Source: Clostridiaceae bacterium (GTDB lineage Bacteria; Bacillota; Clostridia; DSM-8532). From it: a stretch of DNA of 64,000 nucleotides. Positions 27,470 through 36,885 of this stretch are shown here, in pieces (within the stretch, counting starts at the first letter, position 1; every line of letters begins with the position of its first letter). Position numbers and translations under genes: made by a program. The stretch covers positions 1 through 64,000 of the forward strand of contig JAAYLX010000001.1 in NCBI GenBank assembly GCA_012521705.1. The letters run 5' to 3'. A model generated the notes under the pieces. That model was given only the letters and a program-made list of their open reading frames with translations, did not search any database and was not told where the DNA came from.

Positions 27470-27511
27470 TCTCTGGCCGGATTGCTCATAATATTCACAA
27501 GAGGTGAATTT

Positions 27512-28405
27512 ATGAGACAGAGAAAAAGAAACAGACCCGACGTGGCAATATGTCAGAACAGCGTTGAATCAGAAGCTATTCTGGAAAGCCTTGCTCTTAT
27601 CCGGGCACATGAGATTATCTCTGAAGATGATGTTGTAGTTATAACTCCCAACTGGGTCAAGGACAAAGAACCCGGAACGGGTGTTGTTACAGGCGACGAA
27701 AGCTTAAGAACCGTGATAAACTTTATAAAGGCCCGAAATCCCAAAAGAATTGTTGTAGCCACCGGTAGCGGAGGGGTACAAACAAAGCAGGTATTGGAGA
27801 GGTTTAAGCATGTTATATCCCAGGAAGGTGTCGAGTTTATCGATCTAAACGAAGGCCCCTTTGTGAGGGTGGGACTCAATCATAAACTTCCTGACTCCAC
27901 CTTGCTGAATAAAATATTTGAGGAAATGACTGTCCTTGTATCATTTACTCAATTAAAGCTCCATGAAGAGGCAACAGTATCGGGGGCTGTCAAAAATATT
28001 GCCCTGTCCTGGCCTCCTTCTTCAGAGCATGGTACTCCTAAGAAAGATACGGGCATACATGATGACCTTCACGGGTTTATACGGGCCATGTCCGAGATAT
28101 TGCCAATCGATTTGTCCATTGTAAGCGCGAATCCTGCAATGATAGGAACCGGCCCTTCCAAAGGGATTCCCAGGCATACCGGAATAGTTATATCCGGGAC
28201 AGACCCTTACAGTGTGGATACAATAGGAGCAAGGCTGTTGGGTTTTAAACCCCAGGCGGTCAGATATCTATATGAATCTGGCCTGAAAGGTCTTGGAGAA
28301 ACTGATATACTAAAAATGAACATGTATGGAATCCCCATAATCCAGGCTGAAAAGGAATTCAGTTTGAAATGCTATGGAGAAGCAATTTCAGTTGATGCAG
28401 ATTAA
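27512..28405 (+). CDS. DUF362 family protein
   Basis: The 297-residue protein matches the DUF362 pattern: VVITPNWVKDKEPGTG, RIVVATGSGGV, LKLHEEATVSGAVKNIAL and SGTDPYSVDTIGARLLG. Many members carry a ferredoxin domain; this one has no CxxCxxC cluster. The function is unknown, perhaps redox-related. GAGGTG precedes the ATG at 27512; an earlier ATG at 27482 has no good site. The next gene starts 14 nt downstream. Confidence 0.82.
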   Translation: MRQRKRNRPDVAICQNSVESEAILESLALIRAHEIISEDDVVVITPNWVKDKEPGTGVVTGDESLRTVINFIKARNPKRIVVATGSGGVQTKQVLERFKHVISQEGVEFIDLNEGPFVRVGLNHKLPDSTLLNKIFEEMTVLVSFTQLKLHEEATVSGAVKNIALSWPPSSEHGTPKKDTGIHDDLHGFIRAMSEILPIDLSIVSANPAMIGTGPSKGIPRHTGIVISGTDPYSVDTIGARLLGFKPQAVRYLYESGLKGLGETDILKMNMYGIPIIQAEKEFSLKCYGEAISVDAD

Positions 28406-28419
28406 AGAGAGGTGCGATT

Positions 28420-28704
28420 ATGCCACAATTAAGAATGATTTTTATGATACTGGCGATAGGACTGCTGGTGTCCGTCCTACAGGTTGTAATCTGGCGTGTT
28501 TCAGGTCGCCACAGCTTTTATAAATATATTCCAGTCCTGGTTCTGCTTATAATAGGTATAGCTTGTATAATTAAAGCTGTTTTCTTTTCTACGGGTATGG
28601 AGGACCTTGCGTATTTCGTAACTGCCACCATGGTTTTGGGCGTGATGTTTGTTTCGCTATTAACTGCAGTAATAATAGATTTGATTACAAAGTTTAAAAA
28701 GTAG
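28420..28704 (+). CDS. Small membrane protein of unknown function
   Basis: The 94-residue protein has three hydrophobic segments (about 4-24, 32-52, 62-87) with few charges. I do not recognise a family. GAGAGGTG precedes the ATG, and it is probably co-transcribed with the DUF362 gene. Confidence 0.75.
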   Translation: MPQLRMIFMILAIGLLVSVLQVVIWRVSGRHSFYKYIPVLVLLIIGIACIIKAVFFSTGMEDLAYFVTATMVLGVMFVSLLTAVIIDLITKFKK

Positions 28705-28734
28705 TTTTAAAGACAACAGGAAAAGTCAGACCAA

Positions 28735-28768
28735 AACAAAAAGAGCCGGAAAAAGAAATCCGGTTCTT
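28735..28768 (-). terminator. Terminator of the minus-strand cwlJ-gerQ unit
   Basis: Read on the minus strand, AAGAACCGG (28768-28760) pairs with CCGGCTCTT (28749-28741) and is followed by TTTGTTTT. Confidence 0.7.
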
Positions 28769-28813
28769 AAATATGAGCACACTTTTTATTTCATAAACTG
28801 CCTAAACTTAAGA

Positions 28814-29311
28814 TTAATAATAGAATGTCATAAATTTAATGGAATAGAAGTCACATAATACTATGTCATCGGTTTCTGCTTCATTGAGAAGTATGTAGTT
28901 TGCCCCAACCGCCAGCAAAGTACCTGTTCTGTCTGTCAGAGTGTTGGTTCCTATCAGGAATTCAACTCTTACTCTGCGCCCAATCTGCGTTCTCATGAAT
29001 CCGTTCATGTACTGCAGGCTTTCAGTGGTAACAGGCATAGGCTGGTTCCAGGGAACTATCGGTGTTGTATCTTGTGCAAAAGGAGTCATCTGATCCATTG
29101 GCTGCATCATGCCTTGCTGCAGTTGAGTTCCAAGCCCGTAATCCGGACCTTGTGGTATTCCGGTTGGTGTTTGTCTCAGCAAGTCTTGTCTTGGTGGTAC
29201 CATTGGCTGTCTTTGCATTTGTTGTCCCATCATTTGTCCAGGAGGACAACCCGGACAAGGTGGAGGGGTTAATGGTCTGAATCCCATGGGTTGATTATTC
29301 ATGCCGTCCAT
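28814..29311 (-). CDS. gerQ: Spore coat protein GerQ-like
   Basis: The 165-residue protein has a Pro/Gln/Met-rich N-terminal half (PPPCPGCPPGQMMGQQ) and a conserved C-terminal domain from about 95 (VTTESLQYMNGFMRTQIG, ending FYSIKFMTFYY) that resembles B. subtilis GerQ. GerQ localises CwlJ in the coat and is cross-linked by transglutaminase. It lies directly downstream of a cwlJ-type gene, the same pairing as in B. subtilis, which supports the call. Confidence 0.85.
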   Translation of the reverse strand: MDGMNNQPMGFRPLTPPPCPGCPPGQMMGQQMQRQPMVPPRQDLLRQTPTGIPQGPDYGLGTQLQQGMMQPMDQMTPFAQDTTPIVPWNQPMPVTTESLQYMNGFMRTQIGRRVRVEFLIGTNTLTDRTGTLLAVGANYILLNEAETDDIVLCDFYSIKFMTFYY

Positions 29312-29335
29312 ATCAACAAACCTCTTTCCTATTTA

Positions 29336-29779
29336 TTATGTCTGAGCATACAACATGGTAGGTGTGTAATAGCAGTGCTGTACAATCCGGTTAAAGTATA
29401 CTCCCGACCGGTTGGGGGGAAAGTAAACTGCGCATTCCGGATTATAAGGGTTGTAATACCAGAGCGATTCACCTGCTGCACTTATCTTATTGCCTGACAG
29501 TGCCCAGTCGGCGATATCATAGTGAACCTGTTCAGGTGTCATATTATAGATATTCTGGGGATTGTATTGGTCTCCAATAAATTCTTTGACACAAGTAAAC
29601 TGGTTCGGTTGCAAAATGACCCGACGAAGATCTCCCTGGTTAACCCTCTGGTATTCGCCATAAGGGATGTGGACCCTGTTCATTACAACAGTTGCCACGC
29701 CTTTCATCCCGTTATCCCCTTCGCCGGCTGCTTCACATTTTATAATTCTTGCCAGTAGTTCCCTTGCTGATAAAGGCAT
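29336..29779 (-). CDS. cwlJ: Spore cortex-lytic hydrolase CwlJ-like
   Basis: The 147-residue protein is a Hydrolase_2 (SleB/CwlJ) domain from end to end: LLARIIKCEAAGEGDNGMKG with the catalytic Glu19-type position, VATVVMNRV, and a terminal WYYNPYNPECAVYFPP. It has no signal peptide or peptidoglycan-binding domain, as in CwlJ but not SleB. It should degrade cortex at germination. I chose the ATG at 29779, 6 nt behind AAAAGGTG; GTG and ATG codons upstream overlap that site. Confidence 0.88.
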   Translation of the reverse strand: MPLSARELLARIIKCEAAGEGDNGMKGVATVVMNRVHIPYGEYQRVNQGDLRRVILQPNQFTCVKEFIGDQYNPQNIYNMTPEQVHYDIADWALSGNKISAAGESLWYYNPYNPECAVYFPPNRSGVYFNRIVQHCYYTPTMLYAQT

Positions 29780-29879
29780 ATACATCACCTTTTTTTCTGA
29801 GCTTGTTTATTAATTCATTAGTATTATATTAAGCTCCGGCTTATGGTGTTACCTTTTGATGAGGGTTTCGCCTTCTCCC

Positions 29880-29911
29880 CAAAAAAAGAATCCCCCGAAA
29901 AATCAGGGGAT
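29880..29911 (-). terminator. Terminator after the M23 peptidase gene
   Basis: On the minus strand ATCCCC (29911-29906) pairs with GGGGAT (29895-29890) around a T-rich loop and is followed by TCTTTTTTT. Confidence 0.75.
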
Positions 29912-29951
29912 AAAAATAAAACGGTGCTTTATTTTGTGGAATTATGCAGAA

Positions 29952-31019
29952 CTATTCCTGATCCAGTTCCTGTGGCATTGCCGGATCTTTTATATCATAA
30001 ACTCTGAAATAATCGTTAAGTTCGGTGTTCTTTTTAACGGCTGAACGGTTTTTCTTAAGAAGCTCAACAATATTGTACACATCGATCCAGATTTCATTTA
30101 CGCCTTCTTTTTGGCTTTCGTCAAATATAAGCTGCATACCGAAATGAAGGTGGGGAGTCCTGATATTATTTACATTTTCCTTGTTGCTGTATCCCGTCAT
30201 GCCAAGATACCCTATAACATCCCCTGCTTTGACAGTTTGCCCTTCGGCAAGGGTATTGTTGTACGGGTGGTTCTTCCTAAGATGAGCATAGTAGTAATAT
30301 CTTCTTCCGTCAAAGCTTCTTATGCCAATTCTCCATCCGCCGTATTTGTTCCAGCCCATGGCTTCAATGATTCCTGATTCAACGGCAACTATGGGTGTCC
30401 CAATACTGCCCATGAGGTCATTGCCGAGATGTTTACGTTTATATCCATAAGTCCGGCTGTTGCCAAAGTCATCATAGTGGGAAAACCCGTATCCTTTAGC
30501 AATAGGGCAAAAAGCTTTAAGACCATACTTTTTAACAAATTTTTTGGCCCCGGGATTGTTTTCATCTTCCACTTCAATTTCGTATTCACCTACGAAACCG
30601 CCCAAAACAGCGGTGTAGGCTTCAAGATAGTAGGGGTAATACTTCATGTCTTTGGTCAGTTCCTCCATTGCTGCGCCTTCCTGGAGGCTTTTGACCAGTT
30701 TGTCAAGGTCGGAGCTTTTATACCTTTTGAAATTTCCCCCGTATTTGGCCGCAAGATAGGCAAGTAATTCTATCCAGTTGAGTTTGGTTTCTTTCCCGTA
30801 GGATTTTATATCTAAATTCAGGGTCTTTTCCAGAAGGGAGTAGGGTATATTGAAGTCCACCCATTTTATGTACTTGTCAGCTTCGTCCTCTGTAATCCTT
30901 ACTGCATACATGGACAAGACATTATGGGAGAGAAATCCGTGTATAACAATCAACAAAAAAGCGCATAAAAGTATGATACCTGTTATGGCCGCTACTTTCC
31001 TTTTGACTATTACAATCAA
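29952..31019 (-). CDS. Membrane-anchored M23 metallopeptidase
   Basis: The 355-residue protein has an N-terminal membrane segment (about 9-29), a central alpha-helical part (40-160) without a known domain, and an M23 domain with HLGND (His197, Asp201), His246 and PHLHFG (His290/His292). All zinc ligands are present, so it is probably an active peptidoglycan endopeptidase. It starts with TTG behind AAGGTGAG. It lies upstream of cwlJ on the same strand; a role in sporulation or germination is inferred from context only. Confidence 0.87.
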   Translation of the reverse strand: MIVIVKRKVAAITGIILLCAFLLIVIHGFLSHNVLSMYAVRITEDEADKYIKWVDFNIPYSLLEKTLNLDIKSYGKETKLNWIELLAYLAAKYGGNFKRYKSSDLDKLVKSLQEGAAMEELTKDMKYYPYYLEAYTAVLGGFVGEYEIEVEDENNPGAKKFVKKYGLKAFCPIAKGYGFSHYDDFGNSRTYGYKRKHLGNDLMGSIGTPIVAVESGIIEAMGWNKYGGWRIGIRSFDGRRYYYYAHLRKNHPYNNTLAEGQTVKAGDVIGYLGMTGYSNKENVNNIRTPHLHFGMQLIFDESQKEGVNEIWIDVYNIVELLKKNRSAVKKNTELNDYFRVYDIKDPAMPQELDQE

Positions 31020-31180
31020 GTATTCTCACCTTCAGCTTTTAGTGATATCCACCATTCAAATTTCAGAGGCGGAACACCACTAAAAGCTTATGGCGTTAAG
31101 CACAAAATAATGATGAATAAATAAAAGTTTTTGGCATTCGACATATAATGGTATAGGAGCAAAATTATTGGTGCTCTGAG

Positions 31181-31789
31181 ATGCAGTATAAATATGATGC
31201 AGGCCGTGGGGTTGCCTATGCCCGCTTTTATGCGGATTATTTTCGTGTCCCTGAAGATCTTCGATTATTTTTTTACGACAAAGTGGGAAATGACTGCGCC
31301 AACTTCATAAGCCAATGCGTATGGGCAGCTTACGGCGGCTGGAAGCCCGGATATGATTTAAAAACTGTAGAGGAAAACAAAGAACTGATAAAACAAACAG
31401 TACGAATGGTGCCCTTTGTCTGGTTTGGTTCATTGTATTTCAGCGGGTCTAACAAATGGTGCAGGGTTGTTGAATTCCATGATTATGCCGTTGCGTCAAA
31501 AACATACGGACCAAAAGCTACAAGAATATTTGAAGGAGAGTGGAAGGATTTAAGACCTTCGATGCTCCAGGAGGGGGATGTAGTTCAGCTTGTGGTAGCT
31601 TCCTATGCGCCATACCGTTATGGACACTCTTTGTATGTAACAAAAAGCGGGCTTACAGTATATGACGTAAAAATCTGCTGCCACAGCTATGACAGGAAAG
31701 ATGCGCCATTAATTGAATTCGCAAGATTTCCGGAACAGTATACCAGACTGCGGGTATTGCGCTTCCGTGATGCGAATTTTTACAGGTAG
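31181..31789 (+). CDS. Putative amidase domain protein (Amidase_6-like)
   Basis: The 202-residue protein carries GNDCANFISQCVWAAYGGW near residue 44, the Cys-containing core of the putative amidase family, with possible His partners in VEFHDYAV and RYGHSLYV. It starts almost at the domain and has no signal peptide. Such domains often hydrolyse cell-wall peptides or are spore-associated. It stands alone, divergent from the M23 gene. Confidence 0.75.
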   Translation: MQYKYDAGRGVAYARFYADYFRVPEDLRLFFYDKVGNDCANFISQCVWAAYGGWKPGYDLKTVEENKELIKQTVRMVPFVWFGSLYFSGSNKWCRVVEFHDYAVASKTYGPKATRIFEGEWKDLRPSMLQEGDVVQLVVASYAPYRYGHSLYVTKSGLTVYDVKICCHSYDRKDAPLIEFARFPEQYTRLRVLRFRDANFYR

Positions 31790-31812
31790 CAATAGTTCAG
31801 CTACGTTTTTTT
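31786..31812 (+). terminator. Terminator overlapping the amidase-like gene stop
   Basis: GTAGC (31786-31790) and GCTAC (31800-31804) pair around 9 nt and are followed by GTTTTTTT. The left arm includes the stop codon. Confidence 0.55.
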
Positions 31813-31843
31813 CCATGCCTTTAAAGCTCAATCCCTCTTTACC

Positions 31844-32440
31844 TTATAACGATTCAACCGATACCTTGGTACGTACAAATGAGCTGGGCAGTACAGAGTG
31901 GGCAACCATGCATTCAACCAGTTTTATGCCTGCGAAAAGCGCATAGCGTATATCGTTTACATCAGAGATTTTTTTGTCTGCATAGTCTTTGTTGTAATTG
32001 ATTATAAAATCTTCCACTTCAGATGGTTTTAACATGGTCTTATCGTTTTTCAGCATCTTGTGATAAGCCCTGAGCCCTTTTCTGAACCGTGCAATCATAA
32101 GGAACTCATAGTACTGGTGATAGATTTTACCTCTGTCATATCTTTCTGTATGAGGGAGACAGAAAAAATCAGAAAGGTAATGGTTAATTGCTCCGACTTC
32201 CTTGGCAAACTGGTAGTTTGACAAATACTCTTCCCTGTGGCGTTTAATTATATGATCCTTGGTTTTGATTACATGTTCGAGTGCATCCTTCATGTAGTGG
32301 GCATGAGCTCCATATTTTTTACTTATGTCCGGCAGGATGTTGCCATAAAGAAAACCTGGAAGGTTGAGCTTTATCCCCATAGTCCTTTTTACACGCTGTC
32401 TTAATGTCACGGCGAACATGAGATGTACAATAATGTTCAT
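31844..32440 (-). CDS. Zinc-dependent phospholipase C-like protein
   Basis: The 198-residue protein matches the Zn_dep_PLPC family: NLPGFLYGNILPDISKKY, YMKDALEHVI, GAINHYLSDFFCLPHTE. His and Asp residues in these blocks would bind the metal ions. No signal peptide is evident, so it may act inside the cell, and the substrate is unknown. AGGGGG precedes the ATG. Confidence 0.8.
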   Translation of the reverse strand: MNIIVHLMFAVTLRQRVKRTMGIKLNLPGFLYGNILPDISKKYGAHAHYMKDALEHVIKTKDHIIKRHREEYLSNYQFAKEVGAINHYLSDFFCLPHTERYDRGKIYHQYYEFLMIARFRKGLRAYHKMLKNDKTMLKPSEVEDFIINYNKDYADKKISDVNDIRYALFAGIKLVECMVAHSVLPSSFVRTKVSVESL

Positions 32441-32767
32441 TTTTTCCCCCTAATATAAACCTCTTTCTGTCTTCAAGGCAAAGTCTTCTATAATAATTCT
32501 CTCTTCCTTTATTCTTAATAAACGACATTATTTAGAGTAACATATTTGAATTAGGTTTTAAAGCTGAAATTATTGCTTAGTTCCTTAAGTTGTTGCTTAA
32601 CTCGTCCTACAGAGCCGGATGGAATTGTATTTATGAGAATTATGATATAATTTTCTTTATTGAAGCTATAAATAATTAGTGATACTCACAACTTTTACAC
32701 TGAGGTTCATGGTTTATAAAGAGGAATTCAGCTTACCTCAAAGTATATTCAGAGAAAGGAAGATAAC
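32441..32767. other. Divergent intergenic region, no gene seen
   Basis: The stretch separates two divergent genes and is AT-rich. I see no convincing promoter pair, hairpin or short frame with a ribosome binding site. Confidence 0.5.
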
Positions 32768-33229
32768 TTGGAGATATTTGTGGATGCCGATGCCTGTCCG
32801 GTTAAGGAGATTATAATCAAGGTTGCAAAAGAACGGGATATTCCTGTGACAATGATTATGGATACAAGCCATTGGTGGCAGAATGATTACGCTAAAGTCA
32901 TCAATGTTGACAAGGAAAGGGACGGAGTTGATATAGCCCTGATTAACATGACACACAAAAATGATATTGTGGTTACACAGGACTATGGGGTTGCTGCCAT
33001 GGCTCTTGGAAAAGGCGCCTGGGCGCTTAATCAGAATGGTCTTATTTTCTCATCCTCAAACATGGATAAACTCTTGTTCGAAAGACACCTGGGGCAGAAA
33101 GTAAGAAGGGCGGGAGGCCGAACAAAGAATATTCGCAGACGAACCAAAGAAGATGATGAAAGATTTGAGAGCGCATTGATAAAGGTAATCGAAAATGCCG
33201 AAAAAGCAGAAACAGAGTTATTGGGCTGA
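32768..33229 (+). CDS. DUF188 (YaiI/YqxD) family protein
   Basis: The 153-residue protein begins EIFVDADACPVKEIII, the family signature with conserved Asp residues, and includes DIVVTQDYGVAAMALGKGA. The fold is PIN/NYN-like, so a nuclease role is possible but unproven. It starts with TTG behind AGAAAGGAAG. The next gene follows after 5 nt. Confidence 0.88.
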   Translation: MEIFVDADACPVKEIIIKVAKERDIPVTMIMDTSHWWQNDYAKVINVDKERDGVDIALINMTHKNDIVVTQDYGVAAMALGKGAWALNQNGLIFSSSNMDKLLFERHLGQKVRRAGGRTKNIRRRTKEDDERFESALIKVIENAEKAETELLG

Positions 33230-33234
33230 AAGGT

Positions 33235-33726
33235 GTGATACCTATACTTATACATCCGTTTGAACCTGTATATAATGAACATTCCAGAATTCTCATACTT
33301 GGCACTTTTCCTTCTGTGGCATCAAGGGAGGAAAACTTTTTTTATGGGCATCCCAGAAACCGTTTCTGGCATCTTATATCAACCCTGACAAACAATGATT
33401 TGCCCCGCAGCATTGAGGATAAAAAGGCTTTACTGTTAAAAGAAGGTATCGCTCTGTGGGATGTTCTTAAAAGCTGTGACATTGAAAAATCCAGTGACAG
33501 CTCAATAACCAATCCGGTGCCCAATGACCTGAATGAAATTTTCAATAAGGCAAGAATTAAAGCAGTATTCACAAACGGAAACAAGGCCCAGGAACTATAC
33601 AAGAAATTTATTTATCCTAAAACCGGTTTTCAGAGTATTTGCCTGCCTTCAACCAGCCCTGCCAATGCGGGATATAATATGGATCGTCTTAAAAAAGAAT
33701 GGAGCAGGATACTGGAATACTTGTAG
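33235..33726 (+). CDS. DNA-deoxyinosine glycosylase-like protein (UDG superfamily)
   Basis: The 163-residue protein has RILILGTFPSVASREENFF and GHPRNRFWHLI, the active-site region of the family 6-type uracil/hypoxanthine DNA glycosylases, and LPSTSPANAGYN as the terminal DNA-contact loop. It would excise hypoxanthine from DNA in base excision repair. The start codon is GTG, close behind GAAAGG, and the exact start is uncertain. It is probably co-transcribed with the DUF188 gene. Confidence 0.82.
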   Translation: MIPILIHPFEPVYNEHSRILILGTFPSVASREENFFYGHPRNRFWHLISTLTNNDLPRSIEDKKALLLKEGIALWDVLKSCDIEKSSDSSITNPVPNDLNEIFNKARIKAVFTNGNKAQELYKKFIYPKTGFQSICLPSTSPANAGYNMDRLKKEWSRILEYL

Positions 33727-33775
33727 GATGAATTTGTTTCGTTTATCAGAAAAAGATTTATTGAAAGGATAGCTT

Positions 33776-34450
33776 ATGAAAAAAGCATACATTATCGCAA
33801 CTTCTTTCATGGCGTGCACAATATTATACCTTCTCGAACAGGCAATCGCTGTTGATTATGTTACAAAAACAATTGCCAAGATAGTCTTGTTTGTAGTTAT
33901 CCCGTACATTTACTTAAAATTCGTAAAAAAATCTGCCATCAAAGATAGTCTGAACCTTGGAAGGTTTGATGCTTCTACCTTGAAACTTGGATTTATACTT
34001 GGTTTGGCGTCTTTTGCAATTCTGATAGCTGCATATTTTATTTTCAGAGGATTTATTGATTTTGACAGCATTGCGCATGAGCTTCAGTCCAAATCCAAGA
34101 TTACTCCATCAAACTTTATTCTGGTCGGACTATATATATCCTTTGGCAATTCCTTTTTGGAGGAGTTTTTCTTCAGAGGATATGTATTTCTGAATCTTTA
34201 TAACGAAGGCGCCAAAAAACTTGGATATATTTATTCATCAGTGCTGTTTGCCGTCTATCACATAGCGATATTTAAGACATGGTTTAATCCGGCTCTTATG
34301 GGACTGGCTCTGTTAGGACTCATAATTGTAGGTCTTGTTTTCGACTGGCTTGACACCAAAACGGAGAACTTTATGAACTCCTGGCTTTTGCACATTCTGG
34401 CCGACAGCGCCATAATAATCATTGGTCTGAAAATGTTCGATATGATATGA
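33776..34450 (+). CDS. CPBP family intramembrane metalloprotease
   Basis: The 224-residue membrane protein has about seven hydrophobic segments. The three active-site motifs are EEFFFRG (about 127-133), FAVYH (about 161) and WLLHILAD (about 206). The family includes Rce1-type proteases and bacteriocin immunity proteins; the substrate cannot be told here. No peptide bacteriocin gene is next to it. Confidence 0.85.
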   Translation: MKKAYIIATSFMACTILYLLEQAIAVDYVTKTIAKIVLFVVIPYIYLKFVKKSAIKDSLNLGRFDASTLKLGFILGLASFAILIAAYFIFRGFIDFDSIAHELQSKSKITPSNFILVGLYISFGNSFLEEFFFRGYVFLNLYNEGAKKLGYIYSSVLFAVYHIAIFKTWFNPALMGLALLGLIIVGLVFDWLDTKTENFMNSWLLHILADSAIIIIGLKMFDMI

Positions 34451-34547
34451 TTTTACATTAAATTATTCGTAAGACTATTTGGAATACCTGCTGGTTATAC
34501 TATTACCTGCCGGACAGATTTTACAACCAGGAGGTAAAGGAAAAAGT

Positions 34548-34940
34548 ATGAAAAAATTTAAATTTTACAAGTGTTCAGTTTGCAACAGCATCATGGATAT
34601 TATAGAGGACAGCGATGAAAAACGTGAATGTTGCGGAAAAACCTTGGAGGTACTGGAACCAAATGTTCAGGAAGGTTCGGCAGAAAAGCACCTGCCTGTT
34701 GCAGAGATAGATGGGGACACAATTAAAGTACAGGTCGGGGCAGTTGAGCACCCGATGGTGGATGAGCATTTTATTAAATGGATATGCGTAATAAGCGCAA
34801 ATCGCGTGCAGAGAGTTGAACTTGCCCCGCACCAAAAACCCGAGGCAGTATTCACCGTCCCTGAAGAAGGGGATGTTTATATTTATGAATACTGCAACAT
34901 CCATGGTTTATGGATGACAAAGGTCGAAAAAAAGAAGTAA
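34548..34940 (+). CDS. dfx: Desulfoferrodoxin, superoxide reductase
   Basis: The 130-residue protein has a desulforedoxin-type iron site (Cys9, Cys12, Cys28, Cys29) and the catalytic centre ligands His48, His68, His74, Cys116 and His119, in EKHLPV, HPMVDEHFI and CNIHGLW. The Glu46-Lys47 pair next to His48 matches the active-site loop. It reduces superoxide to peroxide without making oxygen, which suits an anaerobe. I chose the ATG at 34548, behind AGGAGGT; the longer opening upstream has no support. A terminator follows. Confidence 0.95.
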   Translation: MKKFKFYKCSVCNSIMDIIEDSDEKRECCGKTLEVLEPNVQEGSAEKHLPVAEIDGDTIKVQVGAVEHPMVDEHFIKWICVISANRVQRVELAPHQKPEAVFTVPEEGDVYIYEYCNIHGLWMTKVEKKK

Positions 34941-34998
34941 ATTATCGATTATTTCATAATTGATGTTATGGTACTGTTATAGTATTCAAAAAAATAAC

Positions 34999-35033
34999 AA
35001 GCCTGGCCTGTGTAAAAAGGGCAGGCTTTTTTG
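34999..35033 (+). terminator. Intrinsic terminator after dfx
   Basis: AAGCCTG (34999-35005) pairs with CAGGCTT (35022-35028), with further weaker pairs inside, followed by TTTT. The rest of 34941-35280 holds TATAAT at 35087-35092, a possible -10 for the next gene with no good -35. Confidence 0.75.
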
Positions 35034-35280
35034 ATGTGTCTTTCTTTTCATAAGCCATATAATGGTTAAGTGCGTTGCTGATTATGTATAATAATGGTAA
35101 GATAGAATAAGTAAACCGAATGATAATCCATAAAGACTTGTTCGATTAATATTCAAAGATGGAACTTTTTTTAGAAAATGTTATCTATACACGAGAAAGA
35201 AATTTGGCATCATCGTCTCCCATGAAGATCATCCAAACAATTTATGAATTATATCAGGAGAATGTTAAGGGGGCAAGGAT

Positions 35281-36201
35281 ATGAAAAGGATAGTTTGTTT
35301 AATATTTGTAATGATTCTTCTTCTGTCAAACACTATTTTTGCAAATGCCGCTAAGGACGATTATTCAATTCATGATCTTAAGGAAAATCTGGTTACCCTT
35401 CAGGAAATTCGAGACAAGATATTTCCGAGTAGTTATATGCAACGGTATTGCGACGGATTAAGGGGAAGCCATTTTGATGCTGTTTATGCACATTCCAACG
35501 AGGGATTGTTCTTATTCCTGTATGAATTAATTTATGAGGATTCAGAAGCATGGTTAAGTGAAGATATCGTAAGATATGACGGGGATAAGGAAGTTATCTT
35601 CCACGACACTCTTGAAGAGAGAAAACTTAGAATTCAGAGACTTCTGAATGATGGATATGTTACCTCTGAAGAGGTCAATCAAACAGCAATAACAAAAGAA
35701 TTGGTGGCCAATATTTTATACAGAATTTATAGAAAGTACATACCTTTCAAAAAGTCCGTTGATTATACGGATACAGAAAACGAGGCAGTAGAGTGGGCTG
35801 CTGAAATAGGTCTGCCTTATTTCATATTTAAAAGCGGGTACAGCATTTATCCTGAAAAAACTCTCAGCGTGAATGAATACAGTACTATTGTCACTTATGT
35901 ATATTTATATTTGCCTAAAGCTCAAAAACAGGAATATTACCAGATCGATGAGTTATTTAATCCGACTGTAAATGAAAATATATCAATAATCCGTGAAGAA
36001 ATCAGAAAGCCTCGACTGGGTTATTGGAAGAGAGATGTTATGCTCAACTCCGAATTAAAGGACTTGGTTTCAAAATACCTGAAAAACAAGAAGGAAAGTG
36101 ATTTGAAAACTATTTATGGCAAACTTAAGGAACAGTATAATCTGTTTAATTATCAGGATCAAATAGGGTATATACGATATATGTTCACTATAGATTGGTA
36201 A
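35281..36201 (+). CDS. Secreted protein with a degenerate SLH-like segment
   Basis: The 306-residue protein has a classical signal peptide with a cleavage site near ANA-A (residues 21-24). Residues 136-211 follow the S-layer homology pattern: ITKELVANILYRIY, then DTENEAVEWAAEIGL, then YPEKTLSVNEYSTIV. Only one clear copy is seen and key positions are degenerate, so the call is tentative. I do not recognise the rest. AAGGGGG precedes the ATG. It begins a run of poorly characterised genes. Confidence 0.6.
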   Translation: MKRIVCLIFVMILLLSNTIFANAAKDDYSIHDLKENLVTLQEIRDKIFPSSYMQRYCDGLRGSHFDAVYAHSNEGLFLFLYELIYEDSEAWLSEDIVRYDGDKEVIFHDTLEERKLRIQRLLNDGYVTSEEVNQTAITKELVANILYRIYRKYIPFKKSVDYTDTENEAVEWAAEIGLPYFIFKSGYSIYPEKTLSVNEYSTIVTYVYLYLPKAQKQEYYQIDELFNPTVNENISIIREEIRKPRLGYWKRDVMLNSELKDLVSKYLKNKKESDLKTIYGKLKEQYNLFNYQDQIGYIRYMFTIDW

Positions 36202-36256
36202 GTCTTCATATATTTATTTAAGAACCGGAAATCAGACTTAAAGAGAGTGAGTAAAA

Positions 36257-36841
36257 ATGAATATTCCATTGATTATTGCCATAATCGGTTCTATTGGATT
36301 TACGGCGTTTTTATTCTCAATGATTTTTTATTTCATAGGAAAGAAATTCAACACGCTAATACCAAATGAATTGTATATTTTTGTTGCATTCTTAGGTGTA
36401 CGATTATCGTATTTGCATTTTTATCAGTCATTAACATTGGAAGAGCTGATTTTAAATGTAATAGTCATATTCATCATTGCATTAATCATATTTCCAATGC
36501 GTGGGTTTTCATTCCGCACAAGGATGTTGAAAGAAGATATTCTCAGCAAATTAAGAGAATCGATGACTTTTGTATATGACGATACATATTCTTTTAATAC
36601 CGGAATGCATCAACTGACAACAACCGAAGGTGCTAAAATATTCATTAGATCCTTGTCCCGTGATAAATCCCGTGAGATTAGTGTTGTTGATGGATTTAAT
36701 ATAAAAAGCGTAATAGAAATCATGAAGAAAGTATTAACAATATTAAATCCATTAAAGGATATTGAAGAACAAAATAGAAGTCATTTAAAAACTCTGTTGA
36801 TTGGTGCAGTTTTATTTTTAATTTTCATTTTGTTAAAGTAG
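36257..36841 (+). CDS. Membrane protein of unknown function
   Basis: The 194-residue protein has three N-terminal hydrophobic segments (about 4-26, 38-55, 64-82), a cytoplasmic-looking middle part (90-170) and one C-terminal segment (175-194). I do not recognise a family. GAGAGTG precedes the ATG. Confidence 0.65.
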   Translation: MNIPLIIAIIGSIGFTAFLFSMIFYFIGKKFNTLIPNELYIFVAFLGVRLSYLHFYQSLTLEELILNVIVIFIIALIIFPMRGFSFRTRMLKEDILSKLRESMTFVYDDTYSFNTGMHQLTTTEGAKIFIRSLSRDKSREISVVDGFNIKSVIEIMKKVLTILNPLKDIEEQNRSHLKTLLIGAVLFLIFILLK

Positions 36842-36885
36842 CTGGTTTATAGTATTACTTAGCTTATTATTTGAGGTAGTGAGAT

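Noticed and set aside
35159..35284. 41-codon frame overlapping the start of the secreted protein gene by ATGA
   Set aside because: The overlap looks like translational coupling, but the frame has no ribosome binding site and no recognisable sequence, and the downstream gene has its own strong site.
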